This document shows, in pieces, positions 8,108-15,864 of a DNA stretch of 64,000 bases. Positions within the stretch are counted from its first letter, which is position 1. Each line of letters opens with the position of its first letter. The position numbers and the translations under genes were made by a program. The stretch spans positions 620,001 through 684,000 of the forward strand of contig NZ_FTNW01000001.1 of assembly GCF_900156545.1 (NCBI RefSeq), given 5' to 3'. Source of the stretch: Aquipseudomonas alcaligenes. Lineage in GTDB: Bacteria; Pseudomonadota; Gammaproteobacteria; Pseudomonadales; Pseudomonadaceae. The notes beneath the pieces are model-generated. The model did not search any database. It was given only the letters and a program-made list of their open reading frames with translations, and was not told the DNA's origin.

Positions 8108-8650
8108 TCAGGTGGCAAATATCACGGGCAGCAGCCTGGCTGTATTGCGCGCGTCTTCGAGGGCGCGATGCTGCTGTCCTTGAAACTGCAAGCCGGTCAG
8201 CTGCAGGGCCGCGTTGAGACCGACGGCGCGCTTGAGCTGGCGGCTCTCGGCGAATCGCTGCTTGAGGTTGTGATGAGCGATGTCCTGCAGGCAGCTGCGC
8301 AGATCATGACGCTGCCACTCCTGGAACAACTGGCGGCGATCGTAGTCGCCCCAGCTGCCCCAGCCCACCAGATGGGGCAGGTGCGGCTGCAGCCAGCGCT
8401 CGAACTGTGGCCAGATCTGGGCAAGCGGCTGGGCGCCGTCGACCTGTGACTGGCTGATATGGGTCAGCTCGCGGCAGAAGTCGGTCAGGTAGGGGCGCCG
8501 CAGCGGACGCACGAAGCGCTGGAAGTGTTCCAACTCATGGCCATCGGCGGCGACCAGGCTGGCGCCAATCTCGATGATTTCCATGTCTTCGATCGGCCAG
8601 CCACCTTCTTCGGTGGTGGCTTCCAGGTCGATGATCAGCCATTGGCGCAT
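8108..8650 (-). CDS. DEDDh-type 3'-5' exonuclease
   Basis: A 180-aa exonuclease-domain protein. The acidic metal ligands are visible as Asp8 and Glu10 in IIDLEAT, a mid-domain Asp in GDYDRRQ, and the late pair in HRALEDARN (His161 and Asp166), which makes it the DEDDh subtype. The overall spacing resembles the short ERI-1/KapD-like exonucleases rather than DnaQ fused to a polymerase. The substrate may be RNA or DNA 3' ends; nothing in the sequence decides this. It is a stand-alone minus-strand gene. Confidence 0.85.
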   Translation of the reverse strand: MRQWLIIDLEATTEEGGWPIEDMEIIEIGASLVAADGHELEHFQRFVRPLRRPYLTDFCRELTHISQSQVDGAQPLAQIWPQFERWLQPHLPHLVGWGSWGDYDRRQLFQEWQRHDLRSCLQDIAHHNLKQRFAESRQLKRAVGLNAALQLTGLQFQGQQHRALEDARNTARLLPVIFAT

Positions 8651-8771
8651 CCGGGCCTCCTTAGCTCGCAGCCATTATGGCGTGCCTTGCACAGTTTTGC
8701 CTTTCAGCTGTGCTGGCCGGCGCCACCCTGTTCCGGGCTATGCTTGGACCTCAGTGAGTGAGGAGGTGTGC

Positions 8772-9644
8772 ATGGCAAAGGTGGCATTTATCGGCCTGGG
8801 CGTGATGGGCTTTCCCATGGCCGGGCATCTGGCATGCGAGGGGCATGAGGTCTGCGTGTACAACCGCACGCCGGGCAAGGCCCAGCTGTGGCAGGACGAG
8901 TTTGCCGGTGAGGCGGCGCCGACTCCGCGCGAGGCGGCCCAGGGCGCCGAGTTCGTGATGACCTGCGTCGGTAACGACGATGATCTGCGCAGTGTGCTGC
9001 TGGGGCCGGATGGCGCCTTTGCCGGCATGGCGCCGGGCAGCGTACTGGTCGACCACACCACCGCCTCGGCCAACGTCGCCCGCGAGCTGGCGGTGATTGC
9101 CGCCGAGTGCGAGCTGGGCTTCCTCGATGCGCCGGTGTCCGGCGGGCAGGCTGGTGCCGAGAACGGCATGCTGACCGTGATGGTGGGCGGAGATGAAAGC
9201 TTCTACAGGCGTGCCGAGCCGGTGATCGACGCCTACGCCAAGATGATCAAGCTGATGGGGCCGGTGGGCAGCGGCCAGCTGACCAAGATGGTCAACCAGA
9301 TCTGCATCGGTGGCCTGGTCCAGGGTCTCGCCGAGGCGCTGCACTTCGCCCAGTGCGCAGGGCTCGACGGTCAGGCGGCAATGGAGGTGATCAGCAAGGG
9401 CGCGGCGCAGTCCTGGCAGCTGGAGAACCGTCATCAGACCATGCTGGCCGGCAAGTTCGACTTCGGTTTCGCCGTGGACTGGATGCGCAAGGACCTCTCG
9501 ATCCTACTGGAGGAGGCTCGCCGCAATGGCGCGCAGCTGCCGGTGACTGCGCTGGTCGACCAGTTCTATTCCGATGTGCAGGCCATGGGGGGTGGCCGCT
9601 GGGATACCTCCAGCCTGATCGCCCGTCTCAAGCAGCGCAGCTGA
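8772..9644 (+). CDS. 3-hydroxyisobutyrate-dehydrogenase-like NAD(P) oxidoreductase
   Basis: A 290-residue beta-hydroxyacid dehydrogenase. The Rossmann motif GLGVMGFPMA is at 9-17, the substrate-binding segment DAPVSGGQAGAENG at 119-132, and the catalytic lysine Lys172 in GSGQLTKMVNQ. The C-terminal all-helical domain is complete. The family oxidises 3-hydroxyisobutyrate, tartronate semialdehyde, glyoxylate-type or related 2- or 3-hydroxyacids, and the exact substrate is not clear from these residues. The start at 8772 follows a strong GAGGAGG site; an in-frame ATG at 8574 is too far upstream and overlaps the exonuclease gene. Confidence 0.88.
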   Translation: MAKVAFIGLGVMGFPMAGHLACEGHEVCVYNRTPGKAQLWQDEFAGEAAPTPREAAQGAEFVMTCVGNDDDLRSVLLGPDGAFAGMAPGSVLVDHTTASANVARELAVIAAECELGFLDAPVSGGQAGAENGMLTVMVGGDESFYRRAEPVIDAYAKMIKLMGPVGSGQLTKMVNQICIGGLVQGLAEALHFAQCAGLDGQAAMEVISKGAAQSWQLENRHQTMLAGKFDFGFAVDWMRKDLSILLEEARRNGAQLPVTALVDQFYSDVQAMGGGRWDTSSLIARLKQRS

Positions 9645-9753
9645 GGTATTCAAGGCGTCAAGAGAGCGGCAGCGGGCATGGTGCCATCTGAATGATGGAA
9701 GGTCGGGCGCACAGACGTTAAGATCGCGCCCGCCCAGTACATGAGAGGTTTTC

Positions 9754-10005
9754 ATGGAGTGTCGTGCCGGCTGCGGTGCCTGCTGCATCGCACCCTCCAT
9801 CAGCTCACCGATTCCCGGTCTGCCCAACGGCAAGGCTGCCGGTGAACGCTGTCCCCATCTTACCGCCGAGTTTCTCTGCGCGATCTTCGGTCGCCCCGAG
9901 CGCCCGAGTGTCTGCTCGGGCTTTGCCGCGGCGGATTATGTCTGTGGCTCGAGCCGCGAGGAGGCGATCCGCCTGATCGGCTGGCTGGAGCAGGCTACGG
10001 CCTGA
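9754..10005 (+). CDS. YkgJ-family cysteine-cluster protein
   Basis: A small 83-aa protein with a cysteine pattern typical of the YkgJ/UPF0153 family: MECRAGCGACC at the N-terminus, then RCPHL, FLCAIF, SVCSGF and YVCG. The eight or so cysteines probably bind zinc or an iron-sulfur cluster. The biochemical role of this family is not established. AGAGG precedes the ATG. It lies between an oxidoreductase and a START-domain gene, all on the plus strand, with gaps long enough for separate promoters. Confidence 0.85.
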   Translation: MECRAGCGACCIAPSISSPIPGLPNGKAAGERCPHLTAEFLCAIFGRPERPSVCSGFAAADYVCGSSREEAIRLIGWLEQATA

Positions 10006-10060
10006 GCGAATCCCGGTCCGGCGGCTATGCCGGCGGGCCTTTTCCCACCAAGGAGCAATG

Positions 10061-10669
10061 ATGATTGCGTTGAGTCGAATAGCCGCCGTCTGCGGCCTTA
10101 GCCTGCTGGCAAGCGGCCTGGCCTACGCCGAAGACTGGAAGCTGGCCAAGGATGAGGGTGGCATCAAGATCTACCTGAGCGAGGTTCAAGGCTCGAAGTA
10201 CAAGGCCTATCGCGGCGTGACCACGATCAACGCCGATGTCGCGACGCTGCGCGCTTTGCAGGATGACGTCCAGGGATCCTGCAAGTGGATTCACGCTTGT
10301 GCCGAGCAGAGCCTGCTCAAGCACGAAGAGGGTGAGAGCTGGGTCTATACCCGTTTCGACATGCCCTGGCCGGTCGAGGCGCGCGACTCGATCCTGCATG
10401 TGGTGTCAGAGCAGGGCGCCGATGGCAGCCTGACCCGCAAGCTGGATGGCCAACCGCAGTACCTGCCGCAGGACAAAGGCCATACGCGGGTCGCCAGCCT
10501 GCAGGGCTTCTGGCGTTTCGTGCCGCTGGGTGATGGCAAGGTCGAGGTCACCTACCAGGTGCATACCGAGCCGGGTGGCAGCGTACCGTCCTGGCTGGCC
10601 AATAATTTCGTGGTCGATGCGCCGTTCAATACGCTGAGCGGTTTGCGCACCCTGGCCGAGAAGCGCTGA
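10061..10669 (+). CDS. START-domain lipid-binding-like protein, exported
   Basis: About 202 residues, beginning with a Sec signal peptide that probably ends at AYA near residue 22 and followed by a START/SRPBCC-type fold. Recognisable segments include DWKLAKDEGGIKIYLSEV, the Trp-containing WVYTRFDMPWPVEARD and the late GSVPSWLANNFVVDAPFNTL, which match bacterial START-domain proteins. Such proteins bind hydrophobic ligands; the ligand here is unknown. Tandem ATGs occur at 10058 and 10061; the second has better spacing from AAGGAG. The gene ends before a bidirectional terminator shared with gltA. Confidence 0.82.
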   Translation: MIALSRIAAVCGLSLLASGLAYAEDWKLAKDEGGIKIYLSEVQGSKYKAYRGVTTINADVATLRALQDDVQGSCKWIHACAEQSLLKHEEGESWVYTRFDMPWPVEARDSILHVVSEQGADGSLTRKLDGQPQYLPQDKGHTRVASLQGFWRFVPLGDGKVEVTYQVHTEPGGSVPSWLANNFVVDAPFNTLSGLRTLAEKR

Positions 10670-10683
10670 GGCCCTGTGGAAAT

Positions 10684-10712
10684 AAAAAAGGCTGCCATCG
10701 GCAGCCTTTTTT
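10684..10712. terminator. Bidirectional terminator between START gene and gltA
   Basis: GGCTGCC and GGCAGCC arms with loop ATC are flanked by six A and six T. The hairpin stops plus-strand transcription from the START gene and minus-strand transcription from gltA, whose stop is at 10727. Confidence 0.92.
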
Positions 10713-10726
10713 ATTGTCCGCAAAAC

Positions 10727-12016
10727 TTACTTGCGGTCTTCCAGCTTGACGTAGTCGCGCTTGTCGTAGCCGGTGTACAGCTGGCGCGGGCGGCCGATCT
10801 TGTACGGGCTGGAGAGCATTTCCTTCCAGTGCGAAATCCAGCCGACGGTACGCGACAGGGCGAAGATCACGGTGAACATGCTGGTCGGGATGCCGATGGC
10901 CTTGAGGATGATGCCCGAGTAGAAGTCCACGTTCGGGTACAGGTTGCGTTCCTTGAAGTACGGATCGGTGAGGGCGATCTCTTCCAGGCGCATGGCCAGC
11001 TGCAGCTGCGGGTCGTTGGTGATGCCCAGCTCGCTCAGCACTTCGTCGCAGGTCTTCTTCATCACGGTGGCGCGCGGGTCGCGGTTCTTGTACACGCGGT
11101 GACCGAAGCCCATCAGCTTGAACGGATCGTTCTTGTCCTTGGCCTTGGCGATGAACTTGTCGATGTTGTCGACGCTGCCGATCTCGTCCAGCATGGTCAG
11201 CACGGCTTCGTTGGCGCCGCCGTGTGCCGGGCCCCAGAGCGCGGCGATACCGGCGGCGATACAGGCGAACGGGTTGGCACCCGAAGAGCCGGCCAGGCGC
11301 ACAGTGGAGGTGGAGGCGTTCTGCTCATGGTCGGCATGCAGGACGAAGATGCGGTCCATCGCCTTGGCCAACACCGGGCTGATCGGTTTGATCTCGCACG
11401 GGGTGTTGAACATCATGTGCAGGAAGTTTTCCGCGTAGTTCAGGTCGTTACGCGGGTACATCATGGGCTGGCCCATGGAGTACTTGTAAGCCATGGCGGC
11501 GATGGTCGGCATCTTGGCGATCAGACGCATGGCCGACACTTCGCGGTGCTGGGCGTTATTGATGTCCAGCGAGTCGTGGTAGAAGGCGGAGAGGGCGCCG
11601 ACTACGCCGCACATGATGGCCATCGGGTGGGCATCGCGGCGGAAGCCGTTGAAGAAGCTCTTCAGTTGCTCGTGAACCATGGTGTGGTTCTTGATGACGC
11701 TGACGAACTTGGCCTTCTGCTCGGCGGTCGGCAGTTCGCCGTTCAGCAGCAGATAGCAGGTTTCCAGGTAGTCGGATTTCTCGGCCAGCTGCTCGATGGG
11801 GTAACCGCGGTGCAGCAGGATGCCGGCGTCACCGTCGATGTAGGTGATCTTCGACTCGCAAGAGGCGGTCGACATAAAGCCAGGATCAAAGGTGAAGCGA
11901 CCCGTGGCGGTCAGGCCCCTCACGTCGACAACATCGGGACCTACGGTGCCGGTCAGTACGGGCAGCTCTACGGGGGCATTGCCCTCGATGATCAACTGCG
12001 CTTTTTTGTCAGCCAT
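10727..12016 (-). CDS. gltA: Citrate synthase (type II)
   Basis: A 429-residue hexameric-type citrate synthase that condenses acetyl-CoA with oxaloacetate. Active-site segments are visible: [18 protein letters not shown] with its His, the [12 protein letters not shown] loop, and [14 protein letters not shown]. The N-terminal ~60 residues ([25 protein letters not shown]) are the extension typical of Gram-negative NADH-sensitive enzymes. The start at 12016 is preceded by AGGAGG; the longer frame to 12061 lacks such a site. It is divergent from the sdh-suc operon and has a strong promoter of its own. Confidence 0.98.
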   Translation of the reverse strand: MADKKAQLIIEGNAPVELPVLTGTVGPDVVDVRGLTATGRFTFDPGFMSTASCESKITYIDGDAGILLHRGYPIEQLAEKSDYLETCYLLLNGELPTAEQKAKFVSVIKNHTMVHEQLKSFFNGFRRDAHPMAIMCGVVGALSAFYHDSLDINNAQHREVSAMRLIAKMPTIAAMAYKYSMGQPMMYPRNDLNYAENFLHMMFNTPCEIKPISPVLAKAMDRIFVLHADHEQNASTSTVRLAGSSGANPFACIAAGIAALWGPAHGGANEAVLTMLDEIGSVDNIDKFIAKAKDKNDPFKLMGFGHRVYKNRDPRATVMKKTCDEVLSELGITNDPQLQLAMRLEEIALTDPYFKERNLYPNVDFYSGIILKAIGIPTSMFTVIFALSRTVGWISHWKEMLSSPYKIGRPRQLYTGYDKRDYVKLEDRK

Positions 12017-12075
12017 GTGCGGCCTCCTGTTTATGCTTGGAATCATCAGACAGCCCCCCACGCAGGGCCCGGGAC

Positions 12076-12103
12076 ACTATAGAGACATAAATCTGAAAGT
12101 CAA
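12076..12103 (-). promoter_or_regulatory. gltA sigma-70 promoter
   Basis: On the minus strand TTGACT (12103-12098) and TATAGT (12081-12076) are separated by 16 bp, close to consensus. A start near 12069 would give a leader of about 53 nt before the gltA ATG. Confidence 0.75.
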
Positions 12104-12107
12104 TTTA

Positions 12108-12136
12108 CTGAAACCCAGACGGCAGACGGGTTTCAG
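12108..12136. repeat. Perfect 9-bp inverted repeat upstream of the gltA promoter
   Basis: CTGAAACCC (12108-12116) and GGGTTTCAG (12128-12136) are exact complements with an 11-bp spacer. The repeat is centred about 53 bp upstream of the predicted gltA start and about 131 bp upstream of the sdh start. Confidence 0.7.
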
Positions 12137-12217
12137 CCCTTTTTTAGGGCGCGGGGAGTGGCCTAATACGTCATTTATTGAGGCCGCGCAATCCGCTTTT
12201 GGGTGTGGGGTCTTGCG

Positions 12218-12246
12218 TTGTCATTAGTAACCTAACTGTCTATACT
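12218..12246 (+). promoter_or_regulatory. sdh-suc operon sigma-70 promoter
   Basis: TTGTCA (12218-12223) and TATACT (12241-12246) are 17 bp apart. Transcription would start near 12253, leaving a ~113-nt leader before the sdhC GTG start. Confidence 0.75.
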
Positions 12247-12365
12247 CTGCGACCGGCCGTCAGAGGCTTTAGAGCCTTTAATAAGGCGGCTGGCACTCCC
12301 TTGGTGAGGGGTACCTGACCAGTGCACTTCCCGACAACTTGCCCTGTTTGTTAGGGGCCTCTAGT

Positions 12366-12752
12366 GTGAAAAAAGCCGTGAATAGCCAACGACCTGTAAA
12401 CCTAGATCTCAGGACCATAAAACTCCCGATCACAGCTTATACGTCCATTCTGCACCGGGTATCCGGTGTCATCCTCTTCCTGGGTATCATCGTGATGCTG
12501 TTTGCTCTCGACAAATCCCTGGCTTCCGAGGAAGGCTTTGCAGAAGTCAAGGCGTGTCTGACCAGCCCGCTGGCCAAGCTGATTGTCTGGGGTCTGCTGT
12601 CCGCCCTGCTGTATCACCTGGTGGCCGGCGTACGCCACCTGATCATGGACATGGGTGTCGGCGAGTCGCTGGAAGGCGGCAAGCTGGGCTCGAAGATCGT
12701 CATCGCCGTTTCGGCTGTGATCATCGTTCTGGTGGGGGTGTGGATATGGTAA
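12366..12752 (+). CDS. sdhC: Succinate dehydrogenase cytochrome b556 subunit
   Basis: A 128-aa membrane anchor of complex II with three transmembrane segments (about 34-54, 70-92 and 105-127). The motif SILHRVSGVILF carries the quinone-site Ser/Arg region, and LLYHLVAGVRHLIMD carries the haem-ligand His. The start is a GTG at 12366 preceded by AGGGG; this gives the usual family length, and no ATG fits. Its stop overlaps the sdhD start, so the two are translationally coupled. It leads the operon sdhCDAB-sucAB-lpdG-sucCD. Confidence 0.95.
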   Translation: MKKAVNSQRPVNLDLRTIKLPITAYTSILHRVSGVILFLGIIVMLFALDKSLASEEGFAEVKACLTSPLAKLIVWGLLSALLYHLVAGVRHLIMDMGVGESLEGGKLGSKIVIAVSAVIIVLVGVWIW

Positions 12753-13114
12753 CCAACGTAACCAACTTCTCGCGCTCTGGCCTCTACGACTGGATGGCTC
12801 AGCGCGTTTCTGCGGTCGTTCTCGCGGCTTATTTCATCTTCCTGATTGGCTACTTCGTGGTCAATCCAGGTCTGGGCTACGCCGAATGGCACAGCCTGTT
12901 CTCCCACAATGCGATGCGCATCTTCAGCCTGCTGGCGCTGGTTGCGCTGATCGTGCACGCCTGGGTCGGTATGTGGACCATCACCACCGACTACCTGACT
13001 CCCATGGCCATCGGCCGTTGGGCGACTGGTGTGCGTTTCCTCGTCCAGGCGGCTTGCGGCGTGATTCAGTTCGTCGTGTTCGTCTGGGGTGTGCAGATCC
13101 TGTGGGGTTTCTGA
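12746..13114 (+). CDS. sdhD: Succinate dehydrogenase membrane anchor subunit
   Basis: The 122-residue second anchor of complex II, with three hydrophobic helices. The segment GLYDWMAQRVSAVVLAAY is the SdhD signature, and LIVHAWVGMWTITTDYL contains the haem-ligand His and the quinone-site Tyr. The ATG lies inside the end of sdhC (7-bp overlap) and the stop is 3 bp from the sdhA start. Such spacing implies coupled translation of the subunits. Confidence 0.95.
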   Translation: MVTNVTNFSRSGLYDWMAQRVSAVVLAAYFIFLIGYFVVNPGLGYAEWHSLFSHNAMRIFSLLALVALIVHAWVGMWTITTDYLTPMAIGRWATGVRFLVQAACGVIQFVVFVWGVQILWGF

Positions 13115-13117
13115 TTC

Positions 13118-14890
13118 ATGTCTAGCATTCGTACTCTTTCCTATGACGCCATCATCGTCGGTGGCGGTGGTGCAGGCATGCGTGCCGCACTGCAACTGGC
13201 TCAGGGCGGTCACAAGACTGCCGTGGTGACCAAGGTCTTCCCGACCCGTTCGCACACTGTATCCGCTCAAGGCGGTATCACCTGCGCCATCGCTTCGGCC
13301 GATCCGAACGACGATTGGCGCTGGCACATGTACGACACCGTCAAGGGCTCCGACTACATCGGTGACCAGGATGCGATCGAATACATGTGTTCTGTCGGTC
13401 CGGAAGCCGTGTTCGAGCTCGAGCACATGGGGCTGCCGTTCTCCCGTACCGAGCAGGGTCGCATCTACCAGCGTCCGTTCGGCGGTCAGTCCAAGGGTCC
13501 GGACAATCCGACCCAGGCTGCTCGTACCTGTGCTGCGGCCGACCGTACCGGGCACGCCCTGCTGCACACCCTGTACCAGGCCAACCTGAAGGCTGGCACC
13601 TCGTTCCTCAACGAGTGGTACGCCGTTGACCTGGTGAAGAACCAGGATGGCGCCATCGTCGGCATCATCGCCATCTGCATCGAGACTGGCGAAACCGTCT
13701 ACATCCGTTCCAAGGCCGTGGTTCTGGCCACTGGCGGTGCCGGCCGTATCTACGCCTCCACCACCAATGCCCTGATCAACACCGGTGACGGCGTGGGCAT
13801 GGCCCTGCGTGCCGGCGTGCCGGTGCAGGACATCGAGATGTGGCAGTTCCACCCGACCGGTATCGCCGGCGCCGGTGTACTGGTGACCGAAGGCTGCCGC
13901 GGTGAAGGCGGCTACCTGATCAACGCCCACGGCGAGCGCTTCATGGAGCGTTACGCGCCGAACGCCAAAGACTTGGCCGGCCGCGACGTGGTCGCCCGTT
14001 CCATGGTCAAGGAAGTGATCGCCGGCAACGGCTGTGGCCCGGACAAGGACCACGTGCTGCTGAAGCTCGACCACCTTGGCGAAGACGTGCTGCACAGCCG
14101 TCTGCCTGGCATCTGCGAACTGTCGAAGACCTTCGCACACGTCGACCCGGTCGTCGCTCCGGTTCCGGTGATTCCGACCTGCCACTACATGATGGGCGGC
14201 GTGGCCACCAACATCCATGGCCAGGCCATCACCCAGGATGCCAATGGCAACGACAAGATCATCGAAGGCCTGTTCGCCGTAGGTGAAGTCGCTTGCGTAT
14301 CGGTGCACGGTGCCAACCGTCTGGGCGGCAACTCGCTGCTCGACCTGGTGGTATTCGGCCGCGCCGCCGGCCTGCACCTGGAAAAAGCGCTGAAAGAAGG
14401 CGTGGAAGTCCGTGGTGCCAGCGAAACCGACATCGAGGCTTCGCTCAAGCGCCTGTCCGGCGTCAACGAGCGCAGCAGCGGTGAAGACGTGGCTCCGCTG
14501 CGTAAAGAGCTGCAGCAGTGCATGCAGAACTACTTCGGTGTATTCCGTACCGGCGAATACATGAAGAAGGGCATCTCTCAGCTGGCCGATCTGCGTGAGC
14601 GTATCGCCAACGTCAAGATCGCCGACAAGAGCCAGGCCTTCAACACCGCGCGCATCGAAGCGCTGGAGCTGCAGAACCTGCTGGAAGTGGCCGAGGCCAC
14701 TGCCATCGCCGCCGATACCCGTACCGAGTCCCGTGGTGCCCATGCCCGCGAAGACTTCGAGGATCGCGACGACGAGAACTGGCTGTGCCACTCGCTGTAC
14801 TTCCCGGGTGAGAAACGTGTCTCCAAACGCGCTGTCAACTTCGCGCCAAAGACCGTTCCTGCTTTTGAACCCAAAGTACGTACTTATTAA
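13118..14890 (+). CDS. sdhA: Succinate dehydrogenase flavoprotein subunit
   Basis: A 590-aa catalytic subunit that oxidises succinate to fumarate and passes electrons to covalently bound FAD. The FAD-binding [10 protein letters not shown] is near residue 15, and the covalent attachment His is in [10 protein letters not shown]. Active-site segments include [29 protein letters not shown] and the C-terminal capping domain ending with the RxxFPGEKRV-like sequence. Length is exactly that expected. It sits on the cytoplasmic face with SdhB. The gene starts directly after sdhD. Confidence 0.98.
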   Translation: MSSIRTLSYDAIIVGGGGAGMRAALQLAQGGHKTAVVTKVFPTRSHTVSAQGGITCAIASADPNDDWRWHMYDTVKGSDYIGDQDAIEYMCSVGPEAVFELEHMGLPFSRTEQGRIYQRPFGGQSKGPDNPTQAARTCAAADRTGHALLHTLYQANLKAGTSFLNEWYAVDLVKNQDGAIVGIIAICIETGETVYIRSKAVVLATGGAGRIYASTTNALINTGDGVGMALRAGVPVQDIEMWQFHPTGIAGAGVLVTEGCRGEGGYLINAHGERFMERYAPNAKDLAGRDVVARSMVKEVIAGNGCGPDKDHVLLKLDHLGEDVLHSRLPGICELSKTFAHVDPVVAPVPVIPTCHYMMGGVATNIHGQAITQDANGNDKIIEGLFAVGEVACVSVHGANRLGGNSLLDLVVFGRAAGLHLEKALKEGVEVRGASETDIEASLKRLSGVNERSSGEDVAPLRKELQQCMQNYFGVFRTGEYMKKGISQLADLRERIANVKIADKSQAFNTARIEALELQNLLEVAEATAIAADTRTESRGAHAREDFEDRDDENWLCHSLYFPGEKRVSKRAVNFAPKTVPAFEPKVRTY

Positions 14891-14901
14891 GGGTGGCTGC
14901 C

Positions 14902-15621
14902 ATGTCTCTTGGTAAAACTTTGCAAGTCAGCGTTTATCGCTACAACCCGGAAAAAGACGCTGCGCCGTTCATGCAGGATTTCCAGGTGCAGATCGACGGC
15001 AAGGACCTGATGGTTCTCGATGTGCTGGCCCTGATCAAGGAGCAGGACGAAGGCTTCTCCTACCGTCGCTCCTGTCGTGAAGGCGTTTGCGGTTCCGATG
15101 GCATGAACATCAGCGGCAAGAACGGCCTGGCCTGCATCACCCCGATCTCCACCGTGGTGAAGGGTGACAAGCTGGTGATCCGTCCGCTGCCGGGTCTGCC
15201 GGTCATTCGTGACCTGGTCGTCGATATGAGCATCTTCTACAAGCAGTACGAGAAGGTGCAGCCGTTCCTGCAGAACGATACGCCGGCTCCGGCCATCGAG
15301 CGTCTGCAGAGCCCGGAAGAGCGCGAGAAGCTGGACGGTCTGTACGAGTGCATCCTGTGCGCTTGCTGCTCGACCAGCTGCCCGTCCTTCTGGTGGAACC
15401 CGGACAAGTTCCTCGGTCCCGCCGCGTTGCTGCAGGCCTATCGCTTCCTGGCTGACAGCCGTGACACCAAGACCGCCGAGCGTCTGGCGTCCCTGGACGA
15501 CCCGTTCAGCGTGTTCCGCTGCCGCGGCATCATGAACTGCGTCAACGTCTGCCCGAAAGGCCTGAACCCGACCAAGGCCATCGGTCACGTGCGCAACATG
15601 CTGCTGCAGAGCGGTACCTGA
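14902..15621 (+). CDS. sdhB: Succinate dehydrogenase iron-sulfur subunit
   Basis: A 239-residue electron-transfer subunit that carries three clusters. The 2Fe-2S ligands are in SCREGVCGSDGMN and the following GLAC; the 4Fe-4S and 3Fe-4S ligands are in CILCACCSTSCP and the downstream CRGIMNCVNVCPKG. The ATG at 14902 is favoured over a GTG at 14893, as AAGGG lies about 9 nt before it. It is the last sdh gene; a 243-bp gap with two hairpins separates it from sucA. Confidence 0.97.
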   Translation: MSLGKTLQVSVYRYNPEKDAAPFMQDFQVQIDGKDLMVLDVLALIKEQDEGFSYRRSCREGVCGSDGMNISGKNGLACITPISTVVKGDKLVIRPLPGLPVIRDLVVDMSIFYKQYEKVQPFLQNDTPAPAIERLQSPEEREKLDGLYECILCACCSTSCPSFWWNPDKFLGPAALLQAYRFLADSRDTKTAERLASLDDPFSVFRCRGIMNCVNVCPKGLNPTKAIGHVRNMLLQSGT

Positions 15622-15641
15622 TACACCGTTTCACGCAACAC

Positions 15642-15671
15642 CTGCGCCGGCGGAACGATTCGCCGGCGCAG
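15642..15671 (+). other. Intercistronic hairpin sdhB-sucA (first)
   Basis: CTGCGCCGGCG (15642-15652) and CGCCGGCGCAG (15661-15671) pair perfectly over 11 bp with an 8-nt loop. No T-run follows, so it is more likely an mRNA-stabilising or processing structure than a full terminator. Confidence 0.6.
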
Positions 15672-15679
15672 TAAAGCCA

Positions 15680-15706
15680 GACCCCCAGCTCACAAAGCCG
15701 GGGGTC
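15680..15706 (+). terminator. Second hairpin sdhB-sucA, weak terminator-like
   Basis: GACCCCC (15680-15686) and GGGGGTC (15700-15706) pair, followed by TTATTTG. A partial terminator here could lower suc expression relative to sdh. Confidence 0.45.
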
Positions 15707-15864
15707 TTATTTGAAAGAAAATGACGACCAGCAGGGGCATCCGGGCTGGTACCCGGACTATCTGCGGGATCCGTAGTGGCTTACCAGGTCGCTGCTCTAG
15801 GACTATGAATGGCCCAGCTACGGCTTCTACGCCGGTGGTGTCCCCTTACCGAGGGTGACCAAGC

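Larger units (their letters stand above)
12017..12365. other. 349-bp divergent regulatory region gltA | sdhC
   Basis: No gene is visible here. The region holds a minus-strand sigma-70 promoter for gltA, a plus-strand sigma-70 promoter for the sdh-suc operon, and between them a long inverted repeat plus a short palindrome (GCCC and GGGC arms around six T and an A, about 12136-12150). The sdhC leader is about 113 nt. Confidence 0.8.

Noticed and set aside
12614..14791. Very long open frame (about 725 codons) on the minus strand across sdhCDA
   Set aside because: It mirrors the third-position GC bias of the sdh genes, which all have full-length recognisable products; the antisense translation has no known motif.
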